From the NCBI RefSeq assembly GCF_031344055.1, contig NZ_JADBEN010000001.1: a stretch of 64,000 nt of DNA. The stretch is one strand, 5' to 3'. The notes under the pieces were generated by a model, which worked only from the letters and a program-made list of their open reading frames with translations, did no database searches and was not told the DNA's origin. Positions 1 through 9,355 of the stretch are shown here, piece by piece. The stretch comes from Methylobacillus flagellatus_A. GTDB lineage: Bacteria > Pseudomonadota > Gammaproteobacteria > Burkholderiales > Methylophilaceae. Numbering within the stretch: the stretch's first letter is position 1; each line of letters begins with the position of its first letter. Made by a program: the position numbers and the translations under genes.

Positions 1-1119
1 CCAGCCGTACTTGTGCTCGCAGACGGGACAGTGTTCAGGGGCATTTCAATCGGTGCCTTGGGTGAGACTGTAGGGGAGGTGGTCTTCAACACCTCCATTA
101 CCGGTTATCAGGAAATTCTCACCGACCCATCCTATACCAAGCAAATCGTCACATTGACCTACCCGCATATCGGCAACGTCGGGGTCAATGTCGAAGATGT
201 CGAGTCCGGGCATGTCTACGCAAGCGGCCTCGTCATTCGCGACCTGCCATTGTTGAGCAGCAGCTGGCGCAGCGAGAAACCCTTGTCAGAATACCTGGCC
301 GAAAACAACGTGGTGGCCATTGCCGATATCGACACCCGCAAGCTCACCCGCATCCTGCGTGAAAAGGGCGCGCAGGCCGGCTGTATCATCGCCGGCGAGG
401 TGGACGAGGCGCGCGCGCTGGAGTTGGCGCGCAGCTTCCCTGGCCTGGCCGGCATGGACCTGGCCAAGGTGGTGAGCCGCAAGGACGCAGGCACGTTCGA
501 GCTGGGCGAATGGAAGCTTGGAGAAGGCTATGCCGCCCAAGATCATGCCAAGTTCAACGTGGTCGCTTTCGACTACGGCGTCAAGCACAACATCCTGCGC
601 ATGCTGGTGGAGCGCGGCTGCAAGGTGACCGTCCTGCCTGCCCAGGCGACTGCCGAGGAAGCCTTGGCGTTGAATCCCGACGGCATCTTCCTTTCCAACG
701 GCCCGGGAGACCCGGAGCCTTGCGATTATGCGATCAAGGCCATCAGTACATTGGTGGATACCGGGGTGCCGGTATTCGGGATTTGTCTGGGGCACCAGCT
801 ATTGGCCCTGGCGAGCGGGGCCAAGACCGTCAAGATGAAGTTCGGCCATCACGGCGCCAACCATCCGGTGCAGGACCTGGACGACAAGCGTGTATTCATC
901 ACCAGCCAGAACCATGGCTTTGCAGTCGATCCGGAAAGCCTGCCAGCCAACCTCAAGTCTACCCATGTCTCCTTGTTCGATGGCAGCCTGCAAGGGATCG
1001 CCCGTACCGACAAGCCTGCGTTCAGCTTCCAGGGGCACCCCGAAGCCAGCCCGGGCCCTAACGAGATGAGCTACCTGTTTGACCGCTTCATCAACCTGAT
1101 GGGACAGCAAAAGCAATAA
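1..1119 (+). CDS. carA: Carbamoyl-phosphate synthase small subunit (5' end cut by window edge)
   Basis: CarA is the glutaminase subunit of carbamoyl-phosphate synthase. It releases ammonia from glutamine and passes it to CarB for arginine and pyrimidine synthesis. The reading frame is open from base 1 and reads Pro-Ala-Val-Leu-Val before the GTG at 13, so the true start lies a few codons outside the window and the GTG at 13 is internal. The N-terminal CPSase small-chain domain is followed by a class I glutamine amidotransferase domain. The nucleophile Cys is in GICLGHQ (codon 262 of the window) and the His/Glu pair is in FQGHPEASPGP near the end. carB follows after 5 bases, so the two form an operon. 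Confidence 0.97.
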   Translation, partial: PAVLVLADGTVFRGISIGALGETVGEVVFNTSITGYQEILTDPSYTKQIVTLTYPHIGNVGVNVEDVESGHVYASGLVIRDLPLLSSSWRSEKPLSEYLAENNVVAIADIDTRKLTRILREKGAQAGCIIAGEVDEARALELARSFPGLAGMDLAKVVSRKDAGTFELGEWKLGEGYAAQDHAKFNVVAFDYGVKHNILRMLVERGCKVTVLPAQATAEEALALNPDGIFLSNGPGDPEPCDYAIKAISTLVDTGVPVFGICLGHQLLALASGAKTVKMKFGHHGANHPVQDLDDKRVFITSQNHGFAVDPESLPANLKSTHVSLFDGSLQGIARTDKPAFSFQGHPEASPGPNEMSYLFDRFINLMGQQKQ

Positions 1120-1124
1120 ATACC

Positions 1125-4100
1125 ATGGCAAAACGTACCGATATCAAATCCATACTCATCATAGGCGCCGGCCCCATCGTGATCGGCCAGGCCTGTGAAT
1201 TCGACTATTCCGGCGCCCAGGCCTGCAAGGCGTTGCGCGAAGAAGGCTACCGCGTCATCCTGGTCAACTCCAACCCGGCGACCATCATGACCGATCCGGA
1301 CATGGCGGATGCAACCTACATCGAGCCCGTCACCTGGCAGATGGTCGAGAAGATCATTGCCATCGAGCGCCCGGATGCGCTGTTGCCGACCATGGGCGGG
1401 CAGACCGCGCTGAACTGTGCATTGGACCTGGCCAAGCACGGCGTGCTGGAAAAATACAATGTCGAGCTGATCGGCGCTTCCAAGGAAGCCATCGACAAGG
1501 CCGAGGACCGAGAAAAGTTCAAGCAGGCCATGACCAAGATCGGCCTCGGCTCCGCCCGCTCCGCAGTGGCGCACAGCATGGAAGAGGCGCTACAGGTGCA
1601 GGCTTCGATCGGTTATCCCGCCATCATCCGCCCCTCGTTCACCATGGGCGGCAGCGGCGGCGGCATCGCCTACAACCGTGAAGAATTCATCACGATTTGC
1701 GAGCGCGGCCTGGAGGCCTCCCCGACCAGCGAGCTGCTGATCGAGGAATCCCTGCTCGGCTGGAAAGAATACGAGATGGAAGTGGTCCGCGACAGCAAGG
1801 ACAACTGCATCATCATCTGTTCCATCGAGAACCTTGACCCGATGGGTGTGCATACCGGCGACTCGATCACTGTCGCCCCTGCGCAGACCCTGACCGACAA
1901 GGAATACCAGATCATGCGCAACGCCTCTCTCGCCGTGTTGCGCGAGATCGGGGTGGATACCGGCGGTTCCAACGTGCAGTTCGCGATCAACCCCGACGAT
2001 GGCCGCATGATCGTGATCGAGATGAACCCGCGCGTATCGCGTTCATCCGCCTTGGCATCCAAGGCCACCGGTTTCCCGATTGCCAAGGTGGCTGCAAAGC
2101 TCGCGGTCGGCTTTACCCTGGACGAGCTGCGCAACGAGATTACGGGCGGCGCGACACCGGCTTCCTTCGAGCCTTCCATCGATTACGTCGTCACCAAGAT
2201 CCCGCGTTTCGCGTTCGAGAAATTCCCGCAGGCTGACTCCCGCTTGACGACGCAGATGAAGTCGGTGGGCGAAGTGATGGCGATCGGCCGTACTTTCCAG
2301 GAATCATTCCAGAAGGCCCTGCGCGGCCTGGAAGTGGGTGTGGACGGCCTGGACGAAAAGACTGCCGACCTGGACGAAATCCAGAAGGAACTGGGCGAGC
2401 CCGGACCTGAGCGTATCTGGTACGTGGGCGATGCGTTCCGTGCCGGCTTGACGGTGGACCAGGTATTCGACCTTTCCAAGATCGACCGCTGGTTCCTGGT
2501 GCAGATCGAGGACATCATCAAGCGCGAACAGGCGCTCAAGGGCCGCCACCTCGCCGACCTGGATCGCGATGCGCTGTTCCAGCTCAAGCGCCGCGGCTTC
2601 TCCGACAAGCGCCTTGCCAGGCTGCTGGGCACCGACCAGCATGCCGTGCGCGCCTACCGTCAGGCATTGAACGTGCGCCCGGTCTACAAGCGCGTGGATA
2701 CCTGCGCTGCCGAATTCTCGACAGACACCGCCTATATGTACTCCACCTATGAAGAGGAGTGCGAGGCGCAGCCGACCAGCAAGAAGAAGATCATGGTGCT
2801 GGGCGGCGGGCCTAACCGTATCGGCCAGGGCATCGAGTTCGACTATTGTTGTGTGCATGCCGCCTTTGCGATGCGCGAGGACGGCTATGAGACCATCATG
2901 GTCAACTGCAACCCGGAAACCGTATCCACCGATTACGACACTTCCGACCGCCTCTATTTCGAGCCGTTGACGCTTGAGGATGTGTTGGAAATCGTGGCGC
3001 TGGAAAAGCCGGAAGGCGTAATCGTGCAGTATGGCGGACAGACTCCGCTCAAACTCGCGCGCGACCTCGAAAAGGCCGGCGTGCCCATCATCGGCACCAG
3101 CCCGGACGCGATCGACCGTGCGGAAGACCGCGAGCGCTTCCAGCAGATGCTGCAGGAACTCGACCTGAAGCAGCCGCCCAACCGCACGGCGCGTACGCCT
3201 GAAGAGGCGATCCGCCTGGCGCAGGAAATCGGCTATCCATTAGTAGTGCGTCCTTCCTACGTACTGGGCGGCCGCGCGATGGAAATCGTGCACGAGCAGG
3301 CACAGCTGGAGCGCTACATGCGTGAGGCCGTCAAGGTTTCCAACGAGTCCCCGGTATTGCTCGACCGCTTCCTTAACGATGCGCTCGAAGTGGATGTGGA
3401 TGCGCTTTCCGACGGCGAAGACGTCATCATCGGCGGCATCATGGAGCACGTCGAGCAGGCCGGCGTTCACTCAGGCGACTCCGCATGCTCGCTGCCGCCA
3501 TACAGCTTATCGGCTGCGATGCAGGACGAGCTGCGCGAGCAGACCGTCAAGATGGCCAAGGCGCTGGGCGTGGTCGGGCTCATGAACGTGCAGTTCGCTA
3601 TTCAGGGCAATACCGTTTACGTGCTGGAAGTCAACCCGCGCGCGTCCCGCACCGTGCCCTTCGTGTCCAAGGCCTGCGGCCTGCAGCTGGCCAAGATCGC
3701 GGCGCGCTGCATGACCGGGCGCAAGCTCAAGGACCAGGGCGTGACCCGCGAGGTCGTGCCGCCTTACTATTCCGTGAAGGAAGCGGTATTCCCGTTCATC
3801 AAGTTCCCGGGCGTGGATACCATTCTTGGGCCGGAAATGAAGTCTACCGGCGAAGTGATGGGGGTAGGCAAGACTTTTGCCGAAGCCTTCGTCAAGTCGC
3901 AACTCGGCTCCGGCACCAAGCTGCCCAAGGGCGGCAAGGCCTTTATCAGCGTACGGCGCGAGGACCGCGAGCGCGTGGTCGAAATCGCACAGGCCCTGAC
4001 TGGACTCGGGTTCCAGCTGGTGGCTACGCGCGGCACCGCTGGCGCGCTGACCGAGGCCGGATTGAGCGTGACGCCGGTGAACAAGGTGGCGGAAGGGCGT

Positions 4101-4331
4101 CCGCACATCGTGGACATGATCAAGAACGGCGAGATCAGCTTCATTGTCAACGTGACCGAAGACAAGCGTGCCGTGGCGGACTCCTATGAAATCCGCCGCA
4201 GCGCCCTGCAGCAGAAGGTGACGTATTACACTACGCTGGCTGGCGCCAAGGCCGCCTGCATCGGCATGGCGCATATGCAGGAACTGGAAGTGCAGTCCTT
4301 GCAAAGCTTGCATAAACAGCTTTCTAAGTAA
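1125..4331 (+). CDS. carB: Carbamoyl-phosphate synthase large subunit
   Basis: CarB makes carbamoyl phosphate from bicarbonate, ammonia and two ATP. The 1068-aa protein has the full family length, with two homologous halves. Each half has a pre-ATP-grasp region (IIGAGPIVIGQACEFDYSG near residue 15; VLGGGPNRIGQGIEFDYC near residue 560) and an ATP-grasp domain. A C-terminal MGS-like allosteric domain (about 940-1068) normally binds UMP/IMP or ornithine. The ATG follows carA by 5 bases. A hairpin terminator lies just downstream. Bicarbonate is its substrate, which is relevant to the SulP/carbonic anhydrase pair elsewhere in the window. Confidence 0.98.
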   Translation: MAKRTDIKSILIIGAGPIVIGQACEFDYSGAQACKALREEGYRVILVNSNPATIMTDPDMADATYIEPVTWQMVEKIIAIERPDALLPTMGGQTALNCALDLAKHGVLEKYNVELIGASKEAIDKAEDREKFKQAMTKIGLGSARSAVAHSMEEALQVQASIGYPAIIRPSFTMGGSGGGIAYNREEFITICERGLEASPTSELLIEESLLGWKEYEMEVVRDSKDNCIIICSIENLDPMGVHTGDSITVAPAQTLTDKEYQIMRNASLAVLREIGVDTGGSNVQFAINPDDGRMIVIEMNPRVSRSSALASKATGFPIAKVAAKLAVGFTLDELRNEITGGATPASFEPSIDYVVTKIPRFAFEKFPQADSRLTTQMKSVGEVMAIGRTFQESFQKALRGLEVGVDGLDEKTADLDEIQKELGEPGPERIWYVGDAFRAGLTVDQVFDLSKIDRWFLVQIEDIIKREQALKGRHLADLDRDALFQLKRRGFSDKRLARLLGTDQHAVRAYRQALNVRPVYKRVDTCAAEFSTDTAYMYSTYEEECEAQPTSKKKIMVLGGGPNRIGQGIEFDYCCVHAAFAMREDGYETIMVNCNPETVSTDYDTSDRLYFEPLTLEDVLEIVALEKPEGVIVQYGGQTPLKLARDLEKAGVPIIGTSPDAIDRAEDRERFQQMLQELDLKQPPNRTARTPEEAIRLAQEIGYPLVVRPSYVLGGRAMEIVHEQAQLERYMREAVKVSNESPVLLDRFLNDALEVDVDALSDGEDVIIGGIMEHVEQAGVHSGDSACSLPPYSLSAAMQDELREQTVKMAKALGVVGLMNVQFAIQGNTVYVLEVNPRASRTVPFVSKACGLQLAKIAARCMTGRKLKDQGVTREVVPPYYSVKEAVFPFIKFPGVDTILGPEMKSTGEVMGVGKTFAEAFVKSQLGSGTKLPKGGKAFISVRREDRERVVEIAQALTGLGFQLVATRGTAGALTEAGLSVTPVNKVAEGRPHIVDMIKNGEISFIVNVTEDKRAVADSYEIRRSALQQKVTYYTTLAGAKAACIGMAHMQELEVQSLQSLHKQLSK

Positions 4332-4350
4332 TAACATAGTTACTGACCAG

Positions 4351-4387
4351 ACCACGCCTGTACAAGCAGGTGTGGTTTTATTTTTAT
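4351..4387 (+). terminator. Rho-independent terminator after carB
   Basis: ACCACGCCTG (4351-4360) pairs with CAGGTGTGGT (4367-4376 region) with one G-T wobble and a 6-base loop, followed by a T-rich tract. Confidence 0.75.
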
Positions 4388-4464
4388 CCGGCATGCCTGT
4401 TGCGGTTCGTTTCGGCAGGCAATGCATTGTTTTCAAGCAAGTTGTGGATGCCAAGGAATAACAA

Positions 4465-4941
4465 ATGAATCAAATCCCAATTACCGTCAAAGGCGCTGAA
4501 CTCCTCAAGGCCGAATTGCAGCGCCTGCGCAGCGTGGACCGGCCTGACGTGATCCAGGCCATTGCGGAAGCGCGCGCCCAAGGCGATCTTTCCGAAAATG
4601 CGGAATATGATGCGGCCAAGGAGCGCCAGAGCTTCATTGAAGGCCGGATTGCCGAAATCGAGGCCAAGCTTTCCAATGCGATGGTCATTGATCCCGCAAC
4701 CCTGAATGCCGAGGGCCGCTGCGTATTTGGCGCCACGGTTGAGGTTGAAGACCTAGATAGCGGGGACGTGGCGACCTATCAGATCGTAGGCGACGACGAG
4801 GCGGACATCAAAAGCGGCAAGATTTCGATTGGTTCGCCGATTGCCCGTGCATTGATCGGCAAGGTCGAGGGGGATGTTGCTGAAGTGGCGGCTCCTGGCG
4901 GCCTGCGTTCCTACGAAGTGCTCAACGTGCAGTATATCTAG
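4465..4941 (+). CDS. greA: Transcription elongation factor GreA
   Basis: GreA enters the secondary channel of RNA polymerase and stimulates cleavage of backtracked transcripts. The 158 aa are the normal family length. The N-terminal coiled coil carries the acidic tip motif LSENAEYDAAKERQ (about residues 39-52), and the C-terminal FKBP-like domain ends with YEVLNVQYI. The ATG at 4465 has an AAGGA about 9 bases upstream. It is separated from carB by a terminator and about 130 bases, so it probably has its own promoter. A DUF4149 gene follows 13 bases after the stop. Confidence 0.97.
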   Translation: MNQIPITVKGAELLKAELQRLRSVDRPDVIQAIAEARAQGDLSENAEYDAAKERQSFIEGRIAEIEAKLSNAMVIDPATLNAEGRCVFGATVEVEDLDSGDVATYQIVGDDEADIKSGKISIGSPIARALIGKVEGDVAEVAAPGGLRSYEVLNVQYI

Positions 4942-4954
4942 AGAGGCTAGGCGA

Positions 4955-5410
4955 ATGAATGCATGGTCTGACAGGTTGGCATTAATCGTCATTACCCTTT
5001 GGGTAGGAGCCTTGTGGATAGTCGGCTATGTCGTGGCGCCCAGCCTGTTCAGCCAACTTGCTGCAGACAAGCCATTGGCGGGAAATCTTGCGGGACGTTT
5101 ATTCGAACTGGTGGCCTACATCGGCTTTGCAAGCGCGGTCTACTTGCTGCTGCACCGCCTGCTGCGTTCAGGGTTTTTTGCATTCAAGCAAGGCTTTTTC
5201 TGGGCTGTGGTCATCATGCTCCTGATCGCGATCGGCGGGCAGTTCGTCATACAGCCCATGATGGCGGATCTGAAGGCGCAGGCATTGCCTGCCGATGTAA
5301 TGCATAGCGACTTCGCGGACCAGTTCAGCCTGGTACACGGCATCGCCAGCGTGGGCTACTTGGTTCAGAGCTTGCTTGGCCTGGTGCTGATATTCAAGGC
5401 AAAGCCATAA
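4955..5410 (+). CDS. DUF4149 (TMEM205-like) small membrane protein
   Basis: A 151-aa inner-membrane protein with about four predicted membrane segments (LALIVITLWVGALWIVGYVV; LFELVAYIGFASAVYLLL; FFWAVVIMLLIAIGGQFVI; VGYLVQSLLGLVLIF). The sequence style matches the DUF4149/TMEM205 family, whose biochemical role is not established. The frame is open upstream into greA, but the ATG at 4955, 13 bases after the greA stop and preceded by GAGAGG, is the sensible start. It probably sits in a greA operon, an arrangement I recall from other betaproteobacteria. Confidence 0.85.
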   Translation: MNAWSDRLALIVITLWVGALWIVGYVVAPSLFSQLAADKPLAGNLAGRLFELVAYIGFASAVYLLLHRLLRSGFFAFKQGFFWAVVIMLLIAIGGQFVIQPMMADLKAQALPADVMHSDFADQFSLVHGIASVGYLVQSLLGLVLIFKAKP

Positions 5411-5415
5411 CGGAG

Positions 5416-5460
5416 AAAAGCCGCAATTCACAATGATGATGAGTTGCGGCTTTTGTCTTA
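5416..5460. terminator. Bidirectional terminator between greA operon and yhbY
   Basis: AAAAGCCGCAATTC (5416-5429) faces GAGTTGCGGCTTTT (5441-5454), a nearly perfect stem with A and T runs on opposite sides. It can serve the two convergent genes. Confidence 0.75.
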
Positions 5461-5474
5461 GGTAAGGGCTCGTT

Positions 5475-5762
5475 CTATTTCGGAATGGCGATCTTGGGCT
5501 GCTCGGCCTGGCGGTAGATGATCAATTGCTTGCCGATATGGTGTACGGGAATGGCGCCGGTCTTCTCGCAGATTTCCTGCAGCATGGCGACGCGGGCCGC
5601 CCGGTCGTCGCCGAATACCTTGATCTTGATCAGCTCGTGCGACTTCAGGCTGACCTCAATCTCTTTCAAGACCTGTTCTGACAGGCCGTTATTACCTATC
5701 ATCACTACAGGATGCAGGTCGTGGCCCAGGCCACGCAAAAAGCTGATTTGTTTGAAATTCAA
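5475..5762 (-). CDS. yhbY: YhbY-family RNA-binding protein
   Basis: A CRS1-YhbY domain protein of about 95 aa. It has the family pattern FLRGLGHDLHPVVMIGNNGLSE followed by an amphipathic helix and IKIKVFGDDRAAR. YhbY associates with pre-50S ribosomal particles in E. coli. No ATG is available. The frame stays open far upstream because it runs antisense to rlmE, but similarity begins only at NFKQISFLRGL, so I place the start at the TTG at 5762. No strong ribosome binding site is visible, so the exact start is uncertain. It is divergent from rlmE with only 42 bases between, and the yhbY/rlmE pair is conserved in many proteobacteria. Confidence 0.85.
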   Translation of the reverse strand: MNFKQISFLRGLGHDLHPVVMIGNNGLSEQVLKEIEVSLKSHELIKIKVFGDDRAARVAMLQEICEKTGAIPVHHIGKQLIIYRQAEQPKIAIPK

Positions 5763-5804
5763 TTGATTTATCTTGTTGATTCGAAAAGGCTCGCAGTTTA
5801 GCAG

Positions 5805-6428
5805 ATGAAACGCCGACCTACCAGTAAAGCTTGGTTGCAGGAACATGTGAATGACGAGTTCGTCAAACGTGCCCAGCGTGACGGCTACCGTGCCCGTGCC
5901 GCCTACAAATTGCTCGAAATTGATGAAAAAGACCAATTGATCAAGCCGGGCATGACCATCGTCGATCTGGGCTCTGCGCCTGGCAGCTGGTCGCAAGTGG
6001 CAGTCCAGCGCCTTGCCGGCCAAGGGCGCGTGATCGCGCTGGACATTCTGGAAATGCCGCCGGTGCCCGGCGTCGAGTTCATCCAGGGGGATTTTCGCGA
6101 GGAGGAAATCCTGCGGGCCCTTGAAAAAACCCTGAACGGAAAGCCGGTAGACCTTGTAATTGCCGATATGGCCCCCAATATCAGTGGCATCAGTGACGTG
6201 GACCAGGCAAGGGCGGCCTACCTCACCGAGCTTGCACTGGAGTTTAGCCGGGAATGGTTGAAACCGGGGGGCAATTTCCTGGTCAAAGTGTTCATAGGCT
6301 CCGGCTTCGATGAGATTGTGCTGGCAATGCGTGAAAGTTTCGAGAAAGTAGTGACGCGCAAACCCAAGGCGTCGCGGGACCGTAGCAGTGAAATTTATCT
6401 TCTGGGCCTGAAGCGCAAGAATGCCTGA
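5805..6428 (+). CDS. rlmE: 23S rRNA 2'-O-ribose U2552 methyltransferase
   Basis: RlmE (FtsJ/RrmJ) methylates U2552 in the A loop of 23S rRNA during late 50S assembly. The 207 aa match the family. The SAM motif VDLGSAPGSWSQVA is at about residues 53-66. Catalytic tetrad candidates are Lys35 (AAYKLLEID), Asp in VIADMAPN, Lys in FLVKVFIG and Glu in DRSSEIYLL. The gene is followed by ftsH, the widespread rlmE-ftsH order. Confidence 0.97.
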   Translation: MKRRPTSKAWLQEHVNDEFVKRAQRDGYRARAAYKLLEIDEKDQLIKPGMTIVDLGSAPGSWSQVAVQRLAGQGRVIALDILEMPPVPGVEFIQGDFREEEILRALEKTLNGKPVDLVIADMAPNISGISDVDQARAAYLTELALEFSREWLKPGGNFLVKVFIGSGFDEIVLAMRESFEKVVTRKPKASRDRSSEIYLLGLKRKNA

Positions 6429-6500
6429 ATTGTGGGGCATGACGGTGCAAATAGGTTTAGAATAAAGCAGTAAATGTCCATATGAATAAGGATCAGGACT

Positions 6501-8393
6501 TTGAATAACATCGTAAAGAACGTTGCTATCTGGCTGATTGTGGCCCTGGTGCTCATGACGGTTTTCAACCAGTTCGGCCCCAAGGGTTCTTCCGAGAGCC
6601 AGGTGGTGTATTCGCAGTTCATCAATGAGGTGAAAGAGGGCAGGATCGCCAAAGTCACCATCGACGGACGCGTGCTGCGCGGCGTGACCAACGAAGGCCG
6701 CAAGTTCAATACTTATGCGCCTTCCGACCCATGGCTGGTGTCCGACCTGCTGAAGAACAATGTGACGGTGGAAGCCAAGCCCGACGAAGAGCCTTCCATT
6801 CTCATGAGCATTTTCGTGTCATGGTTCCCTATGCTGCTCCTGATCGGCGTCTGGATTTTCTTCATGCGCCAGATGCAGGGCGGCGGCAAGGGCGGCGCGT
6901 TCTCGTTCGGCAAGAGCAAGGCGCGCCAGCTCGATGAAAACTCCAACCACACCACTTTCGCGGATGTGGCCGGTTGCGACGAAGCCAAGGAGGAAGTTTC
7001 CGAACTGGTGGAATTCCTGCGCGACCCGACCAAGTTCCAGAAGCTGGGCGGACGCATCCCGCGCGGCGTGCTGATGGTGGGCCCTCCTGGAACCGGTAAG
7101 ACCCTGCTTGCCAAGGCCATCGCCGGCGAGGCCAAGGTGCCTTTCTTCACGATTTCCGGTTCCGACTTCGTTGAAATGTTCGTCGGCGTGGGCGCGGCGC
7201 GCGTGCGCGACATGTTCGAGCAGGCCAAGAAGAATTCGCCTTGCATCATCTTTATCGATGAAATCGATGCCGTGGGCCGTCACCGTGGCGCAGGCACCGG
7301 CGGCGGCAACGACGAGCGCGAACAGACCCTCAACCAGATGCTGGTCGAGATGGATGGTTTCGAGGCCAATTCCGGCGTGATCGTGATTGCTGCCACCAAC
7401 CGTGCCGATGTGCTGGACAAGGCGCTGCTGCGCCCCGGGCGTTTTGACCGCCAAGTGATGGTCGGCTTGCCCGATATCCGCGGCCGTGAGCAGATTCTCA
7501 AGGTGCACATGCGCAAGGTGCCTATCGACGCCGACGTCAAGGCCGATATCCTCGCGCGCGGCACGCCCGGCTTCTCGGGCGCCGACCTGGCCAACCTGGT
7601 CAATGAGGCGGCGCTGTTCGCTGCGCGCCGCAACAAGCGTACCGTGGACATGCAGGACTTCGAGGATGCCAAGGACAAGATATTCATGGGTCCAGAACGC
7701 AAGTCCATGATTATGCGCGAGGAAGAGCGCCGTAACACGGCTTACCATGAATCCGGCCATGCCGTGGTGGCGGCCCTGTTGCCACACGCCGATCCCGTGC
7801 ACAAGGTCACCATCATGCCGCGCGGCTGGGCGCTGGGCCTGACCTGGCAGTTGCCGGAGCATGACCGCATCAGCAACTACAAGGACAAGATGCTGGAGGA
7901 AATCTCCATTCTGTTCGGCGGCCGCATTGCGGAAGAAATCTTCATGAACCAGATGTCGACCGGAGCTTCCAACGATTTCGAGCGCGCCACCAAGATCGCA
8001 CGCGACATGGTGACCAAGTACGGCATGTCCGATGTATTGGGTACCATGGTGTATGCAGGTAGCGAGCAAGATTCGTTCTTCGGCAGCATGTCTTCCAAGA
8101 CCGTGTCCGAGGCGACCCAGCAAAAGGTGGATGCGGAAATCCGCCGTATCCTGGATGAGCAATATGCCGTGGCGCGCAAGCTACTGGAAGAAAACCGCGA
8201 CAAGGTGGAAGTCATGACGGCTGCCTTGCTGGAGTGGGAAACCATCGATGCCGAGCAAATCCAGGACATCATGGAAGGCAAGCCGCCACGTCCGCCCAAG
8301 CCAGCGCCATCCAGCAGCAAGCCTGCCGCCGATAGCGACAATGGCGGCGGCACGACCACAGAGCCAGCGCCGCAGCCTGCTGCAAAAGCCTGA
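6501..8393 (+). CDS. ftsH: ATP-dependent zinc metalloprotease FtsH
   Basis: FtsH is a membrane-anchored AAA+ protease that degrades misfolded membrane proteins and regulators. Order in the 630 aa: TM1 (about 7-22), a periplasmic segment, TM2 (about 98-118), the AAA domain with Walker A GPPGTGKT (about 194) and Walker B IIFIDEIDAVG, then the M41 protease domain with zinc motif HESGH (about 416). The tail is Pro/Ser/Ala-rich. The best start is the TTG at 6501, preceded by AAGGA about 8 bases upstream, which gives the usual MNNIVKN N-terminus. An 8-codon ATG mini-ORF (6482-6508) overlaps this start. Confidence 0.97.
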   Translation: MNNIVKNVAIWLIVALVLMTVFNQFGPKGSSESQVVYSQFINEVKEGRIAKVTIDGRVLRGVTNEGRKFNTYAPSDPWLVSDLLKNNVTVEAKPDEEPSILMSIFVSWFPMLLLIGVWIFFMRQMQGGGKGGAFSFGKSKARQLDENSNHTTFADVAGCDEAKEEVSELVEFLRDPTKFQKLGGRIPRGVLMVGPPGTGKTLLAKAIAGEAKVPFFTISGSDFVEMFVGVGAARVRDMFEQAKKNSPCIIFIDEIDAVGRHRGAGTGGGNDEREQTLNQMLVEMDGFEANSGVIVIAATNRADVLDKALLRPGRFDRQVMVGLPDIRGREQILKVHMRKVPIDADVKADILARGTPGFSGADLANLVNEAALFAARRNKRTVDMQDFEDAKDKIFMGPERKSMIMREEERRNTAYHESGHAVVAALLPHADPVHKVTIMPRGWALGLTWQLPEHDRISNYKDKMLEEISILFGGRIAEEIFMNQMSTGASNDFERATKIARDMVTKYGMSDVLGTMVYAGSEQDSFFGSMSSKTVSEATQQKVDAEIRRILDEQYAVARKLLEENRDKVEVMTAALLEWETIDAEQIQDIMEGKPPRPPKPAPSSSKPAADSDNGGGTTTEPAPQPAAKA

Positions 8394-8409
8394 TTCAGTT
8401 CCCGCTTCT

Positions 8410-8460
8410 AGGCCACATTGACTCGAAAGCAAATACTTCGGGACTTGTGGCCTTTATTGT
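8410..8460 (+). terminator. Probable terminator after ftsH
   Basis: AGGCCACA (8410-8417) pairs exactly with TGTGGCCT (8446-8453) and is followed by TTATTGTTT. The 28-base loop is long, so efficiency is uncertain. Confidence 0.5.
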
Positions 8461-8479
8461 TTCTGTCTGTTGATGAAAT

Positions 8480-9319
8480 ATGCAAATCTCTAACCAATTC
8501 ATTTGCGGCAAGTACCAACTTGACCTCACCCGGCCCCATGTCATGGGCATCGTCAATGTCACCCCGGATTCCTTTTCAGACGGCGGGCGCTATACCTCGA
8601 CCGAGCTGGCCGTCTCGCATGCCTTGCAACTGGTAGCCGAGGGGGCCGATGTTCTCGACATCGGCGGCGAGTCTACCCGGCCCAATGCGACGCCAGTCGG
8701 GCTGGAGGAGGAACTGGAGCGGGTGATTCCCGTAATAGAGCGCCTGGGAAGGGAAGTCGATGTGCCGCTTTCCATTGATACCTATAAGCCGCAAGTGATG
8801 CGCGAAGCGGTGAAAGCCGGTGCCGCCATCATCAACGACATTCGCGGCTTGCAGGAGCCTGGCGCATTGCAGGCGGCTGCGGAGGGCAATGCCGGGGTTT
8901 GCGTCATGCATATGCAGGGGACGCCGCAGACCATGCAGCAGGATCCGGTTTATCAGGACGTGGTGCAGGAGGTAAAGGCATTCCTGCTGCAGCGCTTGCA
9001 GGCATGTGCAGCGGCGGGCATTCCTGCCGAACGCATCGTGCTCGACCCGGGCTTCGGCTTCGGCAAGCGCACGGCGCATAATATTGCCCTGTTGAACGGC
9101 CTGCCGGATATCCTGGCGCTGGGCCGCCCCTTGCTGGTCGGCTTGTCGCGCAAGTCCGTGCTTGGGCAGATCGTCGGTAGCGATGTCGATCAAAGGCTGC
9201 ATGCCAGCCTGGCGGCGTCGGTGATTTCGGCAATGAAGGGCGGCCGTATCGTGCGGGTGCACGATGTGAAGGCCACTGTGGATGCGCTCAAGGTGGTCGA
9301 TGCCGTCATCAATGCATGA
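8480..9319 (+). CDS. folP: Dihydropteroate synthase
   Basis: FolP condenses p-aminobenzoate with 6-hydroxymethyl-7,8-dihydropterin pyrophosphate in folate synthesis and is the sulfonamide target. The 279-aa TIM-barrel protein has the signature MGIVNVTPDSFSDGG (about 22-36), the pterin-binding DIGGESTRP loop, and the C-terminal RVHDVKATVDAL. The ATG at 8480 is chosen by N-terminal conservation. glmM follows closely, the classic ftsH-folP-glmM order. Confidence 0.97.
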   Translation: MQISNQFICGKYQLDLTRPHVMGIVNVTPDSFSDGGRYTSTELAVSHALQLVAEGADVLDIGGESTRPNATPVGLEEELERVIPVIERLGREVDVPLSIDTYKPQVMREAVKAGAAIINDIRGLQEPGALQAAAEGNAGVCVMHMQGTPQTMQQDPVYQDVVQEVKAFLLQRLQACAAAGIPAERIVLDPGFGFGKRTAHNIALLNGLPDILALGRPLLVGLSRKSVLGQIVGSDVDQRLHASLAASVISAMKGGRIVRVHDVKATVDALKVVDAVINA

Positions 9320-9355
9320 GCGGCGCTGGTAAAAAAAACTAACGAGTCATAAAAA

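Noticed and set aside
5763..6440. Long minus-strand open frame continuing upstream of yhbY
   Set aside because: It is antisense to rlmE and has no YhbY similarity; high-GC shadow frame.
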